A stretch of DNA of 64,000 nt from Sphingobacteriales bacterium 50-39. Its GTDB lineage: Bacteria > Bacteroidota > Bacteroidia > Chitinophagales > Chitinophagaceae. This document shows positions 61,572 through 64,000 of the stretch, one piece after another; the first letter of the stretch is position 1, and every line of letters begins with the position of its first letter. The translations under genes and the position numbers were made by a program. The notes beneath the pieces are model-generated. The model saw nothing but the letters and a program-made list of their open reading frames with translations. It had not been told where the DNA came from and did not search any database. The stretch is from NCBI GenBank assembly GCA_001898505.1, contig MKTZ01000025.1:248001-312000 (forward strand). Direction: 5' to 3'.

Positions 61572-62537
61572 ATGAGTGACAATAAGTTAATAAAGTTTGA
61601 AAAGGGGCTCATTAAGCGGGTCGAAGATATACTCGACTTAACGGACAAGGTACTAATCGGCGATACTATTCCCAACGCGAAATTCTACTTCGAGCGAGCC
61701 GAAAAAAAGAGACACGACGGTGACTACCATGGGGCGATTGCCGATCATAATTTGGCAATTGAATTGGACTCGCATTTTTTTGAATCGTACACTTATCGTG
61801 GATACGCCAAAGAGAAAGTAAAGGATTATTATGGCTGTATCGAAGATTGTACGAAATCTATTGAGATTGAGCCGAACCAGTCGGATGCGTTTGTGGGCCG
61901 AGGAAACGCTAGATACCATATTCAGGATTTTATTGGATGCATTAACGACTATTCGATTGTTATCAAAAGTAATCCAAGTTTTTCTACGGCATTTTGGATA
62001 CGAGGCATGTGTAAAGAAAATCTGGGTGCGGCCAACGATGCAATCGAAGATTTCGGAAAGGTGATAGATCTGAGAGGAGACCTTGTGCCTAGCGCATATG
62101 TACATAGGGCCGCTTGCAAACTAAGCATCCGTGATTTCAAAGGCTCAATTGAAGACTTTACAATGGCTATAGATTTGAATGAAGACGTGTTTATCGAACG
62201 GGGGGTTGCTAAGCATCAGATGGGAAATTATCGCAGTGCTATCGAGGACTATACCACTGCAATTGCGAGAAATTCTAATGCTGAACATTTAAAATTCGCC
62301 TATGACAAACGGGGAAGAGCTAAGGAAGAAATGAGAGACTATACTGGCTCAATTGAGGATTATACTAAAGCAGTGGAAATTGACCCAACGTTTGGCATGG
62401 CGTACAAGAACAGAGGCTTCGCATTTAAAGAACTGGGTAAATTGAAAGAAGCCTGTATAAATTGGAAAAAGGCCGCAGAATTTGGGGATGAAGAGGGCTT
62501 GAAAATGGTTCAGAAGTTTTGTGCGAACTTGCTTTAA
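61572..62537 (+). CDS. TPR-repeat protein, fourth gene of the defence-like operon
   Basis: 321 residues. After a helical N terminus (residues 1-35), about eight TPR repeats fill the protein, for example DGDYHGAIADHNLAIELDSH, VKDYYGCIEDCTKSIEIEPN, IRDFKGSIEDFTMAIDLNED and MRDYTGSIEDYTKAVEIDPT, with a last Sel1-like repeat (KEACINWKKAAEFGDEEGLK). It gives a protein-binding surface. The start is 24 bases after the J-domain-like gene and a terminator follows, so it ends the operon. The role could be sensing of a phage or host partner. Confidence 0.85.
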   Translation: MSDNKLIKFEKGLIKRVEDILDLTDKVLIGDTIPNAKFYFERAEKKRHDGDYHGAIADHNLAIELDSHFFESYTYRGYAKEKVKDYYGCIEDCTKSIEIEPNQSDAFVGRGNARYHIQDFIGCINDYSIVIKSNPSFSTAFWIRGMCKENLGAANDAIEDFGKVIDLRGDLVPSAYVHRAACKLSIRDFKGSIEDFTMAIDLNEDVFIERGVAKHQMGNYRSAIEDYTTAIARNSNAEHLKFAYDKRGRAKEEMRDYTGSIEDYTKAVEIDPTFGMAYKNRGFAFKELGKLKEACINWKKAAEFGDEEGLKMVQKFCANLL

Positions 62538-62551
62538 AGTACAAAAGTGAT

Positions 62552-62582
62552 GGAGTAAGTCGTATGGCATTACTCCTTTTTA
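62552..62582 (+). terminator. Terminator at the end of the ATPase-HNH-J-TPR operon
   Basis: GGAGTAA (62552-62558) pairs with TTACTCC (62570-62576), followed by TTTTTA. It lies between two convergent operons. Confidence 0.82.
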
Positions 62583-62612
62583 GAAAAGTATTCATCGTTT
62601 GACAGTAACTAT

Positions 62613-62948
62613 TCACCTTACCCAAACGACTTTCCCTTCCCTTATCAGAAAATGGCTTCCGCAGCCCGCCTTCGCCCAGATAGATGGAGATATAGTGATC
62701 CTGCCTTTTTTAACAGAAAAAGACCAGCAGGGCCTGGTATCCTTCAAGAGATTCAAACATATCGTTGTTTTGCAACCGCAGGGACACTTAAAAAACAGTG
62801 AATCCGCCTCCAACCCGTCCTGCACAATATAAATAATTCCTTTATGTATCCTGATTGGATTGTGCGCCTTCATACGGTAACGATATCGCGGTTTGAATAA
62901 AGACATCGTAGCCGACAATAGACGGTCCAGGCGCTTCTTTTTTTTCAT
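62613..62948 (-). CDS. DUF6527 family protein
   Basis: 111 residues with the features of DUF6527: DSLFFKCPCGCKTTICLNLL, a middle part RPCWSFSVKKGRITISPSIW, and AGCGSHFLIREGKVVWVR at the end. Conserved Cys residues suggest a metal site, and the Ser/His positions (SIW, GSHF) are conserved in the family. It overlaps the ThiF gene by 4 bases (ATGA). DUF6527 genes occur with E1-like ThiF proteins in ubiquitin-related operons; from memory, some such proteins were linked to deubiquitinase-like activity in bacterial ubiquitination systems, which I cannot confirm here. Confidence 0.82.
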   Translation of the reverse strand: MKKKKRLDRLLSATMSLFKPRYRYRMKAHNPIRIHKGIIYIVQDGLEADSLFFKCPCGCKTTICLNLLKDTRPCWSFSVKKGRITISPSIWAKAGCGSHFLIREGKVVWVR

Positions 62949-64000
62949 AATCTATCGAGATCTGGCATTCGTAAAAAGGGTTTATAGTCCCCTCGGCCCG
63001 TGAAACGGCTGGCCAACTCATCCACGGGAAATTTTTTCTCGGCCCGGTTTTCAATACAATTAGCAGCATAGTCCATCAACATTCTCGCATAGTCTCCAGG
63101 GGAATCCTCCTTGAAGGGTGTATCGTGTAATCGGTTCAGGCTGTCAATGACGCTCATACTGCTGATCAGCATGTTAACGGGAAGTACAGCAGGACGCTCC
63201 ACATTCGTATTACGGATATAGCCGACCTTCAACCTTTCCTGATACTCCTCCGGAGACCGGCGCGCCAGCCCCTCCGCTTCCAGCAGCTCTGCAGAGTATG
63301 CGTTCCTGCTTAACAGAGACGACATGCCTGGCTGGATATAGTGCACGACAGCGCTGATGCTGTCGATCCCACCTTTACCATCGGCATTGAGTTGAACGCC
63401 CAGGTCGAAATAAGGAATGAGGTAGAAATTAGCTAGCAGGCCCAAAAGATGCCGACCTTCAGCGCTGTCCACGCAGCCAAACAAAACGTCACAACGGATT
63501 AGATGTAACAGTGCTTCCTTCGAATCAAACAAGCTGACAGGATACGAGTAGACGCGCGTCGCCAATTCCACCCCTTCAATTGCAGCTTTCAACATATCGC
63601 TTTTGTTCATTCTCTGCCGAACATCCTCTTTCCTCGACTGAATGATCCGGTTGAGGTTTTTATCCTCCACAGGCTTTGGATCGACTAAAACTAATTCTCC
63701 AACCCCCAGCCGGAATAATTGCTCAATTGTCGGGCTCCCCGTCCCTGAACATCCTACTACCCCGACCCGCAGGGTCTTGACCAGGGCATGAGTAGCCTCG
63801 CCGAAAACCTGCCTGTTTCGAAGAGAAAAGCCATCGCGATCCGCTTCAGCAGAGGAGCCGTTTGTGGATCTCCAAATTCGTATCTGATCACCAGCCATGC
63901 TCACGGTATCAAAAGGAATTTTCTGCAGGTCATGAGTAACGATCCTTCCAAAGACTTTTCCGTCCGGCAGCATGATGGCGGAGCCATGCACTTGGTCGGT
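62945..64000 (-). CDS. ThiF/E1-like adenylyltransferase, partial (5' end outside window)
   Basis: The frame is open to the right edge (TDQVHGSAIMLPDGKVFG), so the start lies outside and about 350 residues are visible. The ThiF domain has LRVGVVGCSGTGSPTIEQLF, ELVLVDPKPVEDKNLNRI, and a segment FGCVDSAEGRHLLGLLANFY. The N-terminal part before it (VSMAGDQIRIW) could be the end of a JAB-type protease domain, as in E1-JAB fusions. It activates the C-terminus of a ubiquitin-like protein or a peptide. Together with DUF6527 it suggests a ubiquitin-like or peptide-modification system in the neighbouring region outside the window. Confidence 0.85.
   Translation of the reverse strand, partial: TDQVHGSAIMLPDGKVFGRIVTHDLQKIPFDTVSMAGDQIRIWRSTNGSSAEADRDGFSLRNRQVFGEATHALVKTLRVGVVGCSGTGSPTIEQLFRLGVGELVLVDPKPVEDKNLNRIIQSRKEDVRQRMNKSDMLKAAIEGVELATRVYSYPVSLFDSKEALLHLIRCDVLFGCVDSAEGRHLLGLLANFYLIPYFDLGVQLNADGKGGIDSISAVVHYIQPGMSSLLSRNAYSAELLEAEGLARRSPEEYQERLKVGYIRNTNVERPAVLPVNMLISSMSVIDSLNRLHDTPFKEDSPGDYARMLMDYAANCIENRAEKKFPVDELASRFTGRGDYKPFLRMPDLDRL

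Overview
The window looks like a chromosomal accessory region of a member of Bacteroidota, most probably Chitinophagaceae (inference). The evidence is TonB-dependent receptors with carboxypeptidase-regulatory domains, a DUF4249 lipoprotein, LytTR and sigma-54 signalling, Rhs core repeats, a glycine-rich Cys-peptide precursor with a VKOR-thioredoxin partner, and several promoters of the Bacteroidota type (TTG, 17-20 bases, TAnnTTTG). No rRNA gene, complete tRNA gene or CRISPR array was found.

Layout. (1) 0-1 kb: end of a TonB-dependent receptor. (2) 1.2-10.7 kb, minus strand: a decaying Rhs orphan-tip array. Five truncated copies of the Rhs core junction (Y-x-F-N/T-G-K-E) are each followed by a different C-terminal tip and then by a small secreted, lipo- or membrane protein in the immunity position. 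Tips carry stops and frameshifts, and an IS3-family element (IS407-like) has split one immunity candidate. (3) 10.8-15.7 kb: a four-gene operon of TonB receptor, DUF4249, LytS-like kinase and LytTR regulator. (4) 15.9-22 kb: hydrolase, sigma-54 response regulator, TPR histidine kinase, hydrolase. (5) 22-33.4 kb: DUF234-type ATPase behind palindromic operators, ABC permease, P-type ATPase with a universal stress protein, a second universal stress protein, AI-2E transporter, and several gene remnants. (6) 34.6-39.2 kb: a magnesium operon (mgtC-like, small membrane protein, mgtA, OmpR-type regulator) with 11-bp tandem repeats just upstream of its promoter. (7) 39.2-44.1 kb: P1B-type metal ATPase divergent from an AraC regulator, then SDR and AraC. 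(8) 44.2-46 kb: higBA with a nonsense codon in the toxin, and two small genes. (9) 46.5-50 kb: Cys-rich peptide precursor, C39-like/VKOR/thioredoxin protein, TlpA-like protein. (10) 50-52 kb: tyrosine recombinase beside a tRNA-Ser-like 3' end. (11) 52-56.3 kb: AraC, Cys-hydrolase, NAD(P)-binding protein, LRAT-fold protein, and a possible small RNA. (12) 56.3-64 kb: a defence-like island with an XRE-ImmA-PIN operon, a four-gene ATPase/HNH/J-domain-like/TPR operon, and a DUF6527-ThiF pair running off the window.

Best candidates for something new are the four-gene ATPase-HNH-J-TPR operon at 58.7-62.5 kb, the Cys-rich peptide with its disulfide-handling partner at 46.5-48.4 kb, and the Rhs orphan array with its IS-inactivated immunity candidate. 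All functions are inferred from sequence reading alone; no database search was run.
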